The position numbers and the translations under genes were made by a program. 45,382 nucleotides of DNA from Alloalcanivorax xenomutans (lineage in GTDB: Bacteria; Pseudomonadota; Gammaproteobacteria; Pseudomonadales; Alcanivoracaceae), in contig NZ_OBMO01000030.1 in NCBI RefSeq assembly GCF_900217905.1, forward strand, positions 1-45,382. The letters run 5' to 3'. The stretch's first letter is position 1; each line of letters opens with the position of its first letter. Of the stretch, positions 32,617 through 41,318 are shown piece after piece. The notes beneath the pieces are model-generated. The model did not search any database. It was not told where the DNA came from and saw only the letters and a program-made list of their open reading frames with translations.

Positions 32617-32941
32617 GGTGGGTCCTCATGACAAATAAGGGCGAAGCCGTCAGGCGAATATAAAGCGTGCCCAAAATGATGCAAAACCAGGGCCACTTTG
32701 GCGCACGCTCCGGAAAGGCCCGCAACAGGCTTGGGATTTAACGCGACCGCAGCGGCTGAAAGGACATCCATGGTTGCCGATTACCATGAAGCGGAGCCGG
32801 GTCCGGTAAAGGCGTAGCACGGTTCCGCTGTGCTCGATGGAGGGTGACACCATATCCTTTCAAACTGGCGATGAACCCAAAATAATCTCATTGAATGATT
32901 ACCAGAGCGGTAGGCCTGACTTCTGCTCTTTGGCGTCCGGA
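32617..32941. other. Gap between M14 carboxypeptidase and lipoprotein genes
   Basis: 325 bases. The lipoprotein promoter (32657-32684) is at the left. The remainder holds only GC-rich short frames without ribosome binding sites; I see no gene. Confidence 0.4.
32657..32684 (-). promoter_or_regulatory. Promoter of the small lipoprotein gene
   Basis: Minus-strand TTGCAT (32679-32684) and TATATT (32657-32662), 16 bases apart, lie about 40-70 bases upstream of the lipoprotein start. Confidence 0.5.
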
Positions 32942-33979
32942 TCACCCGAACCAGTGCTTCATCGCCTGCCGGGTCAGATTCTCCCTCGCCTCTCCGCGTG
33001 GCAGCCAGTTGCCGGCGTTTACCGCCATCGCCACCAGGAATTCGAACAGCGGCAAATGCTGACGCAGCACCCGGTTGTGGCGATGGCCGATGATCGGATT
33101 GAACAGGCCGAAGAAGTCCAATAGCTGGCGGGGGTTTTTTCGTACCCACAGCCAGGACCCCATTTCCAGGGTGAACGGCAGGAACAGCCGGTCCGGGTGT
33201 TGCTCCCGGGCTTCGTCGTAGAGGTAGTCCCACAGATCGCCGTGGGTGGTGTAGTTCACCGATTGCGGTTCGATCAGATAAGGATGGTGGTAAGGGTAGG
33301 TGTGCTCGAGGATCTGTTTCAGACGGTACACCTCGGCGAGGTGCGCAATGGGCTTCTGGCTGCGGGCGTAACAGCACCAGATGCGGTCGCGGCGGCCAAA
33401 ACCGCTGTGGCAGTCCAGGCTGATCGATACCGGAGCGTTCATCAGGCGCTGCCGCACCGTGTTCACCAGCGCCTGCGCCTCGGTTTCCATGGGCTCACCG
33501 GCGCGCCCCCGATACCAGGGCAGGTGACGGCTCAGGCGCTGGCCGCCGGCCAGAAAGGGGACCTTGCCTTCCGCATCCACCGGGGCGTTGCGCATCAGGT
33601 CGACGCCATTGGGGTTGCTGCGGGTACGCCGCCAGATGCCGCCGGGATTGATCATCGGCATGAACACCAGCCGCACCCGTTCCAGCCGCCGGTGCAATTG
33701 ATCATCCCATTGCAATCGATGGATCAGACTGTGCAACCACGACAACAGCACCTGGGAGCCGATCCGTTCGACGCCGTGCACGCCGCCAAAGAAGCCAACC
33801 ACCGGTGCGCCGGGGGAACGGCTGCCCATCTCCAGCACCCGCAAGGGCAGCGTGATATCGCCCATCTGGATGGTGTCCACGTCATACACACGCAGGTGCC
33901 TTTGACCCAGCCGGATCAGCGACTCCAGGTGTAACCATTCGGGCAGGTGGCGTTGAAATTGATACAGGCGTTGTTCCAT
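32942..33979 (-). CDS. M14-family zinc carboxypeptidase
   Basis: A 345-aa metallocarboxypeptidase-like protein. Zinc ligands follow the M14 pattern: His68 and Glu71 in GGVHGVERIG and His191 in LDCHSGFG; Glu272 in FTLEMGSW is the general base candidate. The NPGGIWRRTRSNPNGVDLMRN stretch (111-131) carries the substrate-binding Arg/Asn residues typical of the family. There is no signal peptide, so it would act in the cytoplasm, as do M14 subfamilies that process peptidoglycan peptides or modified proteins. It is divergent from the YiiX-like gene with 190 bases between. Confidence 0.88.
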   Translation of the reverse strand: MEQRLYQFQRHLPEWLHLESLIRLGQRHLRVYDVDTIQMGDITLPLRVLEMGSRSPGAPVVGFFGGVHGVERIGSQVLLSWLHSLIHRLQWDDQLHRRLERVRLVFMPMINPGGIWRRTRSNPNGVDLMRNAPVDAEGKVPFLAGGQRLSRHLPWYRGRAGEPMETEAQALVNTVRQRLMNAPVSISLDCHSGFGRRDRIWCCYARSQKPIAHLAEVYRLKQILEHTYPYHHPYLIEPQSVNYTTHGDLWDYLYDEAREQHPDRLFLPFTLEMGSWLWVRKNPRQLLDFFGLFNPIIGHRHNRVLRQHLPLFEFLVAMAVNAGNWLPRGEARENLTRQAMKHWFG

Positions 33980-34169
33980 CGGCGCGCGTCAGTGGGTGAC
34001 GGTCGGCGCCCGTCAAAGCAGGCGCACAGGGCAGGATGGCGGATTCCGGTTAAGGTTTCATGACGATTGCGGCGCTGCATTTTTGTCATGGAACTGCGAT
34101 GCAACTGTCAGTGTAGTGTCATCCGCGCTGGCCACTCTGCCCTTGACGCTGGCGGCGGGAATCACCGTG

Positions 34170-34880
34170 ATGCAGAGCCTCGACAACTTCGCCTTGAACC
34201 TGGAAACCGGGGATGTGCTGTTGTTCGCCGGACGAGGGGTCACCAGTACCGTGATTCGCTGGTTCACCCGCAGTCCCTGGAGCCATGTGGGCATGGTGGT
34301 GCGCCTGCCGGAAGTGGCGGAACCGCTGGTGCTGGAATCCACCGGCCTGAGTGAATCGGCGGACTGGATACTGGGACACCCGGTGATGGGCGTGGCGCTG
34401 GTGCCGCTGTCACGCAAGATCGCGGAGTATCCGGGTGATGTGGCGGTAAGGCGTCGTGAAGGGCCACCGCTGACACCGCTCCAGCAGCGATTGATGCAGC
34501 GGCTGGTGCGGCGGTTGCTGCACCGGCCTTACAAGAACTATCTGCTGTGTAATTTCTACGACGCCCTGAGTGGCTTTTCCGGACGCCGCCGTCGCTCCGG
34601 CTGGTTCTGTTCGGAGCTGGTGGCGGAGTGCTACCGGCGGCTCGGCTGGCTGCCGGACACGGTATGTCCCCACCGTTTCGTTCCCGGCCATTTCGGCTCC
34701 CGCCGGCTGAGCCTCACCGCTGGCCGGCTCTTGCCGGCGCAGTGGCTGAAACAACTCAAATCCAGCGCCGTACCCGCTGCCGATAACGCTGCCACTGATC
34801 CCCGAACCGTTGCTCGTGAAACGCTTCTTCCGCGGCGATCACGTGGTGATGCATCACCCACAGAATCGGCGGCAGCATGA
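34170..34880 (+). CDS. YiiX/YebB-like permuted papain-fold (NlpC/P60-superfamily) protein
   Basis: A 236-aa protein. The core resembles permuted NlpC/P60 enzymes such as YiiX/YycO: LNLETGDVLLFAGRG, then WSHVGMVVRLP with the His, and later GWFCSELVAECYRRLGW with the Cys. These families hydrolyse or transfer acyl/amide bonds. The best start is the ATG at 34170 (MQSLDNFALNLETGDV), with GGGA upstream; the frame is open back to 33996. The domain ends near 34790, and the last 40-odd residues (arginine, alanine and serine rich) run over the end of the convergent methyltransferase-like gene by 125 bases. Confidence 0.75.
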   Translation: MQSLDNFALNLETGDVLLFAGRGVTSTVIRWFTRSPWSHVGMVVRLPEVAEPLVLESTGLSESADWILGHPVMGVALVPLSRKIAEYPGDVAVRRREGPPLTPLQQRLMQRLVRRLLHRPYKNYLLCNFYDALSGFSGRRRRSGWFCSELVAECYRRLGWLPDTVCPHRFVPGHFGSRRLSLTAGRLLPAQWLKQLKSSAVPAADNAATDPRTVARETLLPRRSRGDASPTESAAA

Positions 34881-35217
34881 TCAGCATGCCGGGACTGGAA
34901 AGACTGAGAGCGCAGCCCAAATGAAGCAAGGCGAAGGCCAGATAAATGGGATTGCGAGTCAGGCGGAAGACGCCGCCAGTGATCAATTCCCGCGCCGCGC
35001 GATGTGGCAAAACCGTGGTACGGTGCCGATAAAACTGCACCATCGCGCCGGCCAGCAACAGCACCGCGAACAACGCCAGCGCCGTGGCCAGTGCGTACTG
35101 GCCGGGCCACGCCGGCAGGGTCCAGTGCAGCGCCTGGTCCAGGCCATAACCCATCAGCAAGCCGCCCAGATGCAGCAAAGGAGGGGGAATGCGAACCTCG
35201 GGATGTTCCAATGCCAT
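34756..35217 (-). CDS. Isoprenylcysteine carboxyl methyltransferase-like membrane protein
   Basis: A 153-aa integral membrane protein of the ICMT/PEMT-like group. Hydrophobic helices: LLHLGGLLMGYGLDQALHW, ALATALALFAVLLLAGAMVQFY, NPIYLAFALLHLGCALSL and MLIMLPPILWVMHHHVI. The SAM-binding C-terminal signature is visible as TRNPIYLAF..., AAEEAFHEQRFGDQWQRYRQRVRRW. In bacteria this family methylates unknown lipids or small molecules. Its 3' end overlaps the convergent YiiX-like gene. Confidence 0.85.
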   Translation of the reverse strand: MALEHPEVRIPPPLLHLGGLLMGYGLDQALHWTLPAWPGQYALATALALFAVLLLAGAMVQFYRHRTTVLPHRAARELITGGVFRLTRNPIYLAFALLHLGCALSLSSPGMLIMLPPILWVMHHHVIAAEEAFHEQRFGDQWQRYRQRVRRWI

Positions 35218-35447
35218 GTTCAGAGGCCTATCGTTGTCAGTGAAGAAAAGCTGGGTTATGGTAATTCACATCCCGCCATTGCGGGAGTGATCGCGATCCG
35301 CTGGAACAACTGTTGTTGAAGCTCGGCGAACAGCACTGCCGGTAAAGCCATCGGCGGCGGGCGCGAACGTCACTTGTGAATCGCATATCGCGTGACATTT
35401 GTGAAGGGCTCCGTCGCCATGTCCTGCAACCTTGAAAGGGGAAACGC
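35218..35447. other. Divergent region upstream of the PIN-PhoH gene
   Basis: 230 bases between divergent genes. It contains a CCCGC/GCGGG hairpin near 35274-35287 and the ribosome binding site (AAAGGGGA) of the PhoH gene. No convincing -35/-10 pair or small gene. Confidence 0.35.
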
Positions 35448-36899
35448 ATGGAAGAGCGCGCGGCCACCTTGCACAGCGTAACCGCAGCATCCCAATCCCG
35501 CCTCCATCACGAACCGGAACACCGCCCGAAAGCCTACGTCCTGGACACCAATGTCCTGATCCACGACCCCAACTCCCTGATGAATTTCGAAGAGCACCGG
35601 GTGGTCATTCCGATGACCGTACTGGAGGAACTGGATCGGTTGAAAACCGGGAAGTCCCATACCGCCGCGGATTGCCGCGCGGCCATTCGTTTGATCGACC
35701 GGGTCATCGGCAAAGCATCGCCCGCGGAAGTGGAAGCGGGAATTCCCATTCAGCGTGGGGAAAATCATCATCAGGGGACACTGACCGTTCTGATGCCACA
35801 GAGCGGACTGACGCCGCCATGCCTTCCCGAACATCTGAACGACAACCGGATCATCAATGACGTGGTGGCCATGATCGCCGCCGATCCGGATCGCCATTAC
35901 GTGCTGGTCACCAAGGATATCAACATGCGCCTGAAGGCGCGGGCCTGCGGGATTGACTCCGAGGATTACCACAACGACCAGCTGGTTTCCGATATCCGCC
36001 AGCTCAATCAGGGCTATTTCATGATGGAGGGTTCGTTCTGGGACCGGGTTGATGCGGTGGAGACCGAGCAGCACGGCGCGGAAACCTTGCACCGTCTGTC
36101 GCACGGTCTGCTGGTCGGTGACATTCTTGGCGAGGAGGTGTACCCGAATCAGTTCATTCTCGATGAGCAGGGTTTCGTTGGCCGAATCATGTCGGTGGAG
36201 GCGGGTGTGGTCACCTTGCGCCACTACAGTGAGCAGACGTTGATGGATCAGCAGGCCTGGGGATTGAGGCCGATGAACATTCAACAAGCGGTGGCGCTGC
36301 ACCTGCTGCTGGACCCGGACATTCATCTGGTGACCCTGACCGGTGCGGCCGGTTCCGGCAAAACCATTCTGGCTCTGGCCGCTGCCATTGAAATGACGGT
36401 GGAGCAGAAACGCTTCAATAAAATCATCGCCACCCGTTCCACGCCGCCGCTGGCGGAAGAGCATGGCTTTCTGCCTGGCACCGAGGAAGAAAAGATGGAC
36501 CCGTGGCTGGGCGCGATCAATGACAATATCGAAGCGTTGCACCTGAACGATGAGAATCCTTCCGGCAGCATCCAGTACGTCAAGGAAAAGGCCAACATCC
36601 AGTTCAAGGCGATGAATTACATTCGTGGCCGCAGCTTCCAGAAATCGCTGATCCTGATCGATGAAAGCCAGAATCTGACGCCGCACCAGATGAAGGCGAT
36701 CGTCACCCGGGCCGGTGAAGGGTCGAAAGTGGTGTGCCTGGGTAACCTGGCGCAGATCGATACGCCATACCTGTCGCCCACCAGTTCCGGGCTGACTTAT
36801 ATGACCGAACGCTTCAAGCATTTCGCCCATGGCGGCTCGGTGCAGCTCAATGGCGTGCCGAGATCGCTGCTGGCGGAGTACGCGGAAACCTGGTTGTAA
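35448..36899 (+). CDS. PIN-domain PhoH-family ATPase (PhoH2)
   Basis: A 483-aa fusion of an N-terminal PIN ribonuclease domain (about residues 28-190; acidic start YVLDTNVLIHDP with Asp33, then VLEELDRLK and LVTKDINMRLKA) and a C-terminal PhoH ATPase (about 270-470; Walker A TGAAGSGKTILA at 298-309, Walker B LILIDESQNLTPHQMKAI, then KVVCLGNLAQIDTPYL). PhoH2 proteins unwind and cleave RNA. This is the second PhoH-type protein in the window; the other, YbeZ, lacks PIN. A strong bidirectional terminator follows. Confidence 0.93.
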   Translation: MEERAATLHSVTAASQSRLHHEPEHRPKAYVLDTNVLIHDPNSLMNFEEHRVVIPMTVLEELDRLKTGKSHTAADCRAAIRLIDRVIGKASPAEVEAGIPIQRGENHHQGTLTVLMPQSGLTPPCLPEHLNDNRIINDVVAMIAADPDRHYVLVTKDINMRLKARACGIDSEDYHNDQLVSDIRQLNQGYFMMEGSFWDRVDAVETEQHGAETLHRLSHGLLVGDILGEEVYPNQFILDEQGFVGRIMSVEAGVVTLRHYSEQTLMDQQAWGLRPMNIQQAVALHLLLDPDIHLVTLTGAAGSGKTILALAAAIEMTVEQKRFNKIIATRSTPPLAEEHGFLPGTEEEKMDPWLGAINDNIEALHLNDENPSGSIQYVKEKANIQFKAMNYIRGRSFQKSLILIDESQNLTPHQMKAIVTRAGEGSKVVCLGNLAQIDTPYLSPTSSGLTYMTERFKHFAHGGSVQLNGVPRSLLAEYAETWL

Positions 36900-36908
36900 G
36901 GAGAAAAC

Positions 36909-36936
36909 GCCGGACGTCTGGTGTCAGACGTCCGGC
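36909..36936. terminator. Bidirectional terminator between converging genes
   Basis: GCCGGACGTCTG (36909-36920) and CAGACGTCCGGC (36925-36936) form a perfect 12-bp stem with loop GTGT, in the 42-base space between the convergent PIN-PhoH gene and the unknown helical protein gene. Confidence 0.75.
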
Positions 36937-36941
36937 CTTCC

Positions 36942-37952
36942 TCACTCCCGCAGCGCCTGCCCCAGCACCGACAAGCACGCTTCGCTCTGGTAGAAATCCC
37001 CCAGCGCCAGTTCCGCCCAGGCGCTCAATACACCTTGCTCCTTTAGTACTTCCGCGCCACGCGCCAACGCCGGCGCCAGTGTGTCGCGGCGCGCCGCCGT
37101 ATCGGTGCGCATGGCCTGGAGCAATGCGGGCAGACTCCATGCCATCAGGGCCTCGATTGCCGCGCGAATGCCTTCCATCACCAGTCTCCGGCTGTAGTCC
37201 AGCGCGGCGGCATGATCAGACAACAAAGCCCCCTGACGCACCAGGCCCGGCAAGGTGTCGTCCGGCACATCACGCAGTAACGCCGCCGGCTTCATCGGGG
37301 CGATACGGCCATAGGCATCGCGTGCCAGCTCGGCGATGCGATCGTTGCTCAACTCCCGATTCAACCACTGTTCACCGGTCTTGAGCGTGGCACGAATATT
37401 CTGTCTCAGGTAGGAACGAATGGGCTCTTCCAATCCACCCATGGCCCGGCCCACGCTTTTGCGGCCCAGCTTCATCATGCTGCTGACGCCCGGCAGTTTG
37501 GCCAAAGCATTTTCTTCCAGCAGAAAGTTCTTGATGCCGGTATAGAGCATCTCGCTGACCATCTGACTGATCAGCGGATGATTCAGCACCGCATGAATGG
37601 TCCGTTCACGCAGACTCCGCAGTCGCAGTAGTTGTTCCAGCAAAGCCTCGAACTGGGCTTCGTCGAGCAATTCGCCAAAGGTCACCGGATCCTGGCGGGC
37701 GTGGTTCAACAGGGCGTGGGCCACGGATTCGATCACCGGCTGCAGACCTTCCACGGTGGCCACATGCGCCAGCCAATCATCCACCACCTGAGCCAGCACT
37801 TCGCCATCCACCAGGGTCCCCAGCGGCTTATCCGCGATTATCGCCACGCCCTGGTCCAGCAGGTCGTGCCAGTAGTCCTCCGCGCACAGACGCTGGCAGG
37901 CGTGTTCCACATGAGCTTGCTGTAAGGCTTCGGCCAGTTCTTTCCGCTTCAT
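36942..37952 (-). CDS. Conserved-looking helical protein of unknown function
   Basis: I do not recognise this family. It is 336 aa from the ATG at 37952 (MKRKELAEALQQAH); the open frame runs to 38360, but that part lies over the ompW promoter and is rejected. The composition is strongly helical, rich in Leu, Ala, Arg and Glu, without a signal peptide. Two stretches look conserved or membrane-interacting: HPLISQMVSEMLYTGIKNFL and LPGVSSMMKLGRKSVGRAMGGLEE. It is divergent from the OmpW/AlkL gene. Cytoplasmic or peripheral membrane location is likely; function open. Confidence 0.75.
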   Translation of the reverse strand: MKRKELAEALQQAHVEHACQRLCAEDYWHDLLDQGVAIIADKPLGTLVDGEVLAQVVDDWLAHVATVEGLQPVIESVAHALLNHARQDPVTFGELLDEAQFEALLEQLLRLRSLRERTIHAVLNHPLISQMVSEMLYTGIKNFLLEENALAKLPGVSSMMKLGRKSVGRAMGGLEEPIRSYLRQNIRATLKTGEQWLNRELSNDRIAELARDAYGRIAPMKPAALLRDVPDDTLPGLVRQGALLSDHAAALDYSRRLVMEGIRAAIEALMAWSLPALLQAMRTDTAARRDTLAPALARGAEVLKEQGVLSAWAELALGDFYQSEACLSVLGQALRE

Positions 37953-38160
37953 CAGTGTCGGTTCCGCTTTGTCCGTTTTACTGCTTGTGCCGCCGACCGT
38001 CGAATCCTTCTGGATCTTGATCCACGACAAGAGACGGCGCCCATGAGCCGGGTGTAATACCACGGAACCCTGGCGATGCCGAGGGTTCGTGTCCAGACCC
38101 GAGCGGTCGGGACGGCACCATTGTCGGTGCGGACATGATGAGCCAAGAAGGGAGCTAAAC

Positions 38161-38835
38161 ATGCAACTATGGGGACGTGGCGCCTTGGCGCTGGCGCTAA
38201 TCGGCAGTGTGGGTCTGGCCCAGGGGTACGAGGCCGGAGATATCTTGGTACGTGCCGGCGCGGCCACGGTGTCGCCCCGCGTGGACAGTGACGCTTTCTC
38301 GGTGGCGCCGTTGACCGGCGCCAAGGTGGATGTGAACAACGATACCCAGTTCGGCTTCACGGTCGCCTACATGATCAACTCGCGTTTCGGCGTCGAGCTG
38401 CTGGCAGCCACGCCGTTCAAACATGATCTCTATGTGGAAGGCGCGGGGCTGGGCCGTACCGACATTGGCGATACCAAACATCTGCCGCCGACCTTGATGG
38501 CCCAATACTACCTGCCGGAGCTGGGGCCGGTGCGTCCCTATGTGGGGCTCGGCGTCAACTACACCTACTTCTTTGACGAGAACATCCACGATGGCGTGGT
38601 CAGCCCGCTGATCGGGGGCGCCAACGCCGACGTGTCGCTGTCCAACTCGGTGGGCTGGGCCGCTCAGGTGGGGGTGGATCTGGCCATGGGCGACACCTGG
38701 TTCGTCAACCTCTCCGCCTGGCGGGTGGATATCGATACCGAGGCGCGCCTCAAAGTGAACGGCTCCACCGTGGATAAAATCGATGTGGAACTGGATCCGC
38801 TGGTGTGGATGGTCGGTATCGGCCGGGCGTTCTGA
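38161..38835 (+). CDS. OmpW/AlkL-family outer-membrane protein
   Basis: A 224-aa eight-stranded outer-membrane barrel. Signal peptide MQLWGRGALALALIGSVGLAQG. Family stretches: GDILVRAGAATVSPR, FGFTVAYMINSRFGVELLAATPFKHDL, LPPTLMAQYYLPELGPVRPYVGLGVNYTYFFDE and a C-terminal Phe (GIGRAF). OmpW/AlkL proteins let hydrophobic compounds such as alkanes or fatty-acid esters pass the lipopolysaccharide layer, which suits a hydrocarbon-using host. RBS GGGAG precedes the ATG. A strong terminator follows. Confidence 0.93.
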   Translation: MQLWGRGALALALIGSVGLAQGYEAGDILVRAGAATVSPRVDSDAFSVAPLTGAKVDVNNDTQFGFTVAYMINSRFGVELLAATPFKHDLYVEGAGLGRTDIGDTKHLPPTLMAQYYLPELGPVRPYVGLGVNYTYFFDENIHDGVVSPLIGGANADVSLSNSVGWAAQVGVDLAMGDTWFVNLSAWRVDIDTEARLKVNGSTVDKIDVELDPLVWMVGIGRAF

Positions 38836-38864
38836 ATCCGGCCTATCTTGCCGGGGTATGCTAT

Positions 38865-38888
38865 GCCGGGGCGCTCCGCCCCGGCTTT
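38865..38888. terminator. Intrinsic terminator between ompW and glpE genes
   Basis: GCCGGGGCG (38865-38873) and CGCCCCGGC (38877-38885) form a perfect 9-bp stem with a three-base loop, followed by TTT on the plus strand. Confidence 0.65.
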
Positions 38889-38895
38889 GCCGTGG

Positions 38896-39213
38896 TCAGC
38901 CTTCCTCGACCCGGTCTGGGTAAGCCTGGCGCCAGTGCTCGAAACCGCCGTCCAGACTCACCGCCCGGGTGAAGCCTTTTTCCGTCAGAAAGTCACAGGC
39001 CGACTGGCTGGAATGGCCGTGGTAGCAATAGACCACCAGGGCCTGGTCACGGGACGTGGTGGCCAGAAAATCGTCCAAGCTGGCCTGGGTCAGTGGCATG
39101 GCGCCGGGAATACGCGCCATGGCATGGCTGCCCGGGTCCCGCACATCAATGAACAACGCTTCTCCGCTGTCCAGAGTTTCCCGGCCTTGTTCCGGTGAGA
39201 TTCGCTGGGCCAT
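38896..39213 (-). CDS. glpE: Single-domain rhodanese (GlpE-like thiosulfate sulfurtransferase)
   Basis: A 105-aa single rhodanese domain, about GlpE size (E. coli 108). The active-site loop CYHGHSSQ carries Cys63, matching the GlpE CYHGNSS loop. It transfers sulfane sulfur from thiosulfate to cyanide or to thioredoxin-like acceptors in the cytoplasm. It is downstream of rhlB on the same strand with a 69-base gap that contains a pentanucleotide repeat. Confidence 0.92.
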   Translation of the reverse strand: MAQRISPEQGRETLDSGEALFIDVRDPGSHAMARIPGAMPLTQASLDDFLATTSRDQALVVYCYHGHSSQSACDFLTEKGFTRAVSLDGGFEHWRQAYPDRVEEG

Positions 39214-39225
39214 GACGCCTTCCTC

Positions 39226-39250
39226 GTTGAGTTGCGTTGAGTTGAGCTGC
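39226..39250. repeat. Pentanucleotide tandem repeat (GTTGM)
   Basis: Five consecutive five-base units (GTTGA, GTTGC, GTTGA, GTTGA, GCTGC) lie in the glpE leader, about twelve bases upstream of the start codon and just before the GAGGA ribosome binding site. Confidence 0.5.
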
Positions 39251-39282
39251 GTTTGCTGGTCTTTCCGCTTACCAGGAATGTT

Positions 39283-40515
39283 TCAGGCCTGACGCCGGTC
39301 TTCCAGTAGCGGTGCCGGCGGATGCTCGCAGGGCAGTTTCATGCCGATGGCTTCTTCCAACTGCGGCAGCAGGAAGGCATCGTCCTCGCAGGCGAAACTG
39401 ATCGACACGCCGCTGGCTCCGGCGCGGCCGGTACGGCCGATGCGATGGACGTAGTCCTCGGGATCTTCCGGCAGATTGAAGTTCACCACATGGGAGACGC
39501 CGTCGATGTGGATGCCCCGCCCGGCCACGTCGGTGGCGATCAATACCCGAAGGTCGCCGGCGCGGAAGCGCTCCAGGGTCTTCATGCGCTGATTCTGCGG
39601 CACGTCACCGGAAATCAGCGACACTTTCAGGCCCTTTTTCACCAGCCGGTCGTTGAGCCGGCGGGTAATGTCCCGGCGGTTGGCGAACACGATCACCTTT
39701 TCCATGTTTTCACTGATGATCAGGTTATACAGCAGATTGAATTTGTCTTCCGTGGCGGTGATATAGACCTTTTGCTCCACGGTCTCCGTGGTCACCTGGG
39801 CCGGCTCGATTTCCACCGTCACCGGGTCCTCGGTCCAGCGCTGGGCCAGCGCCATGACGTCCTCATTGAAGGTGGCGGAAAACAGCAGGGTTTGCCGGTG
39901 GCGGTTTGACGGCGTCATCCGCACGATGCGTTTGACGTCCGGAATGAAGCCCATGTCCAACATCCGGTCGGCTTCGTCCAGGACCAGTGATTCCACCCGG
40001 TCCAGCCACAGGTCACGGCGTTTGGCGAAATCCAGCAGGCGGCCGGGGGTGGCCACAAGGATGTCGATCAGACGGGTTTGCAGGCGTTCCTGCTGACGGT
40101 TGAAGTTCATGCCGCCGACCACGCTCATGACCTGCAGGTCGGTATAGCGGGCCAGTTGCAGCGCATCTTTTTCGATCTGCATCGCCAGTTCCCGCGTTGG
40201 CGCCACGATCAGAGCGCGTGGTTCACCGGCGTAGCGGGGCACCGTCAGCGGGTGACGCAACAAGTCGTTGATGACCGTGATCAGGAACGCGGCGGTTTTG
40301 CCGGTGCCGGTCTGGGCCCGGCCGATGGCATCCGCGCCGGCCAGAGTGTGGCGCAGCACCTCCGCCTGAATGGGGGTGCAATACTGGAAGCCCGTTTCGG
40401 CGATGCCGCGCATCAAAGGCAGTTCCAGATCGAAGTCATGGAAGCGGACCTCGCCTTCTTTCTCCGGTACCTGGAACTGGTCCAGATCCCAATCGCTTGT
40501 TTTGTCTTGTCGCAT
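39283..40515 (-). CDS. rhlB: DEAD-box RNA helicase RhlB
   Basis: A 410-aa RNA helicase. It has Q motif FQYCTPIQ, Walker [27 protein letters not shown] motif [16 protein letters not shown] (LLFSATF), and the second-domain motifs [24 protein letters not shown] and [10 protein letters not shown]. The [36 protein letters not shown] pattern is RhlB-type. In E. coli RhlB works with RNase E in the degradosome. GTG at 40518 directly precedes the ATG at 40515; I use the ATG. Confidence 0.92.
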   Translation of the reverse strand: MRQDKTSDWDLDQFQVPEKEGEVRFHDFDLELPLMRGIAETGFQYCTPIQAEVLRHTLAGADAIGRAQTGTGKTAAFLITVINDLLRHPLTVPRYAGEPRALIVAPTRELAMQIEKDALQLARYTDLQVMSVVGGMNFNRQQERLQTRLIDILVATPGRLLDFAKRRDLWLDRVESLVLDEADRMLDMGFIPDVKRIVRMTPSNRHRQTLLFSATFNEDVMALAQRWTEDPVTVEIEPAQVTTETVEQKVYITATEDKFNLLYNLIISENMEKVIVFANRRDITRRLNDRLVKKGLKVSLISGDVPQNQRMKTLERFRAGDLRVLIATDVAGRGIHIDGVSHVVNFNLPEDPEDYVHRIGRTGRAGASGVSISFACEDDAFLLPQLEEAIGMKLPCEHPPAPLLEDRRQA

Positions 40516-40650
40516 CACGTTGCTCGGATTGCTCTCGCCGTCGGGTGGAAAGCACGGGCCATCACGGAAGAAATGGCCGGATCAGGGAAACGTCGGCCTG
40601 TGCCCATGCAGTCATTCATAGTAGTGAAAGGGCCCCCCGGGAAACAATCG

Positions 40651-41232
40651 TCAGTGGAATACCAGCAGGCGATTGTTGGCGGGCATAGCGTGGTCAGCCA
40701 ATAAAACACGTCCGTGGCGTGCAAACAAGGCCGCCACCCACTCCTGGTCACGAATTCCCATGCTCAGGGACTGGCTTTTGAGGTGCAGATCGAAGCGGCG
40801 ATTGCTGTCGCTGGTGTAATGCCCCTGGTAATTGAATGGGCCATAAATGTAAGCACGAGCCTGCGGCGTCAGGTGCTCACAGAGACATTGCACGCACCGC
40901 TCCACCAGCGGTCGGGACAAGATGTGGAAGGTGTTGGCGGTGTAGATGTGACGGAAACGATGCTCCGGCCAGCGGCCCTGTACCCGCAGAATGGTGGCGG
41001 CTTGCAGGGAGGGGCAGGGATGGGCCTCCAGCCAACGGTTCAGGCCGGTCATGTTCTCCGGCTGTTCACTGGGGTGCCAGCGAACAGCCGGGAACCGGGG
41101 CGCCATCCAGACGGCGTGTTGACCGGTACCGGAGCCGATCTCCAGCAGGTCGCCGTGATCCAGATAGTGGGCCAGTATCTCGGCGATGGGCCCCTTGTTG
41201 TTCTCGGCGGCTTGGGAAAACGGTCTTTGCAT
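40651..41232 (-). CDS. DUF938 SAM-dependent methyltransferase-like protein
   Basis: A 193-aa Rossmann-fold methyltransferase-like protein of the DUF938 family. Typical start FSQAAENNKGPIAEIL, SAM-binding motif LLEIGSGTGQHAVWMAPRFPAVRWHPSEQ, then YTANTFHIL and YIYGPFNYQGHYTSDSNRRFDLHLKSQ. Substrate is not known for the family. It is transcribed on the same strand downstream of the SDR gene, with an 82-base gap holding an inverted repeat and a fragment of the CTAG-ended repeat. Confidence 0.88.
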   Translation of the reverse strand: MQRPFSQAAENNKGPIAEILAHYLDHGDLLEIGSGTGQHAVWMAPRFPAVRWHPSEQPENMTGLNRWLEAHPCPSLQAATILRVQGRWPEHRFRHIYTANTFHILSRPLVERCVQCLCEHLTPQARAYIYGPFNYQGHYTSDSNRRFDLHLKSQSLSMGIRDQEWVAALFARHGRVLLADHAMPANNRLLVFH

Positions 41233-41239
41233 AGGATGT

Positions 41240-41290
41240 CCGGTCGTGGTGGGATCGTCCCTGTCTTCGGGCTGCCGCCGCCACGACCGG
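41240..41290. repeat. 10-bp inverted repeat upstream of the DUF938 gene
   Basis: CCGGTCGTGG (41240-41249) and CCACGACCGG (41281-41290) are exact inverted copies with 31 bases between; next to them is the repeat-element fragment at 41301-41318. Could be an mRNA hairpin between the SDR and DUF938 genes. Confidence 0.5.
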
Positions 41291-41300
41291 TGCGGTGGGT

Positions 41301-41318
41301 AGGGCGAACAGGCCCTAG
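41301..41318. repeat. Fragment of the CTAG-ended repeat element
   Basis: AGGGCGAACAGGCCCTAG shares GAACAGGCCCTAG with the right end of the element at 1671-1942. As at the SulP gene, the TAG stop of the adjacent gene (here the SDR, stop at 41315-41317) is in this end sequence. Confidence 0.55.
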
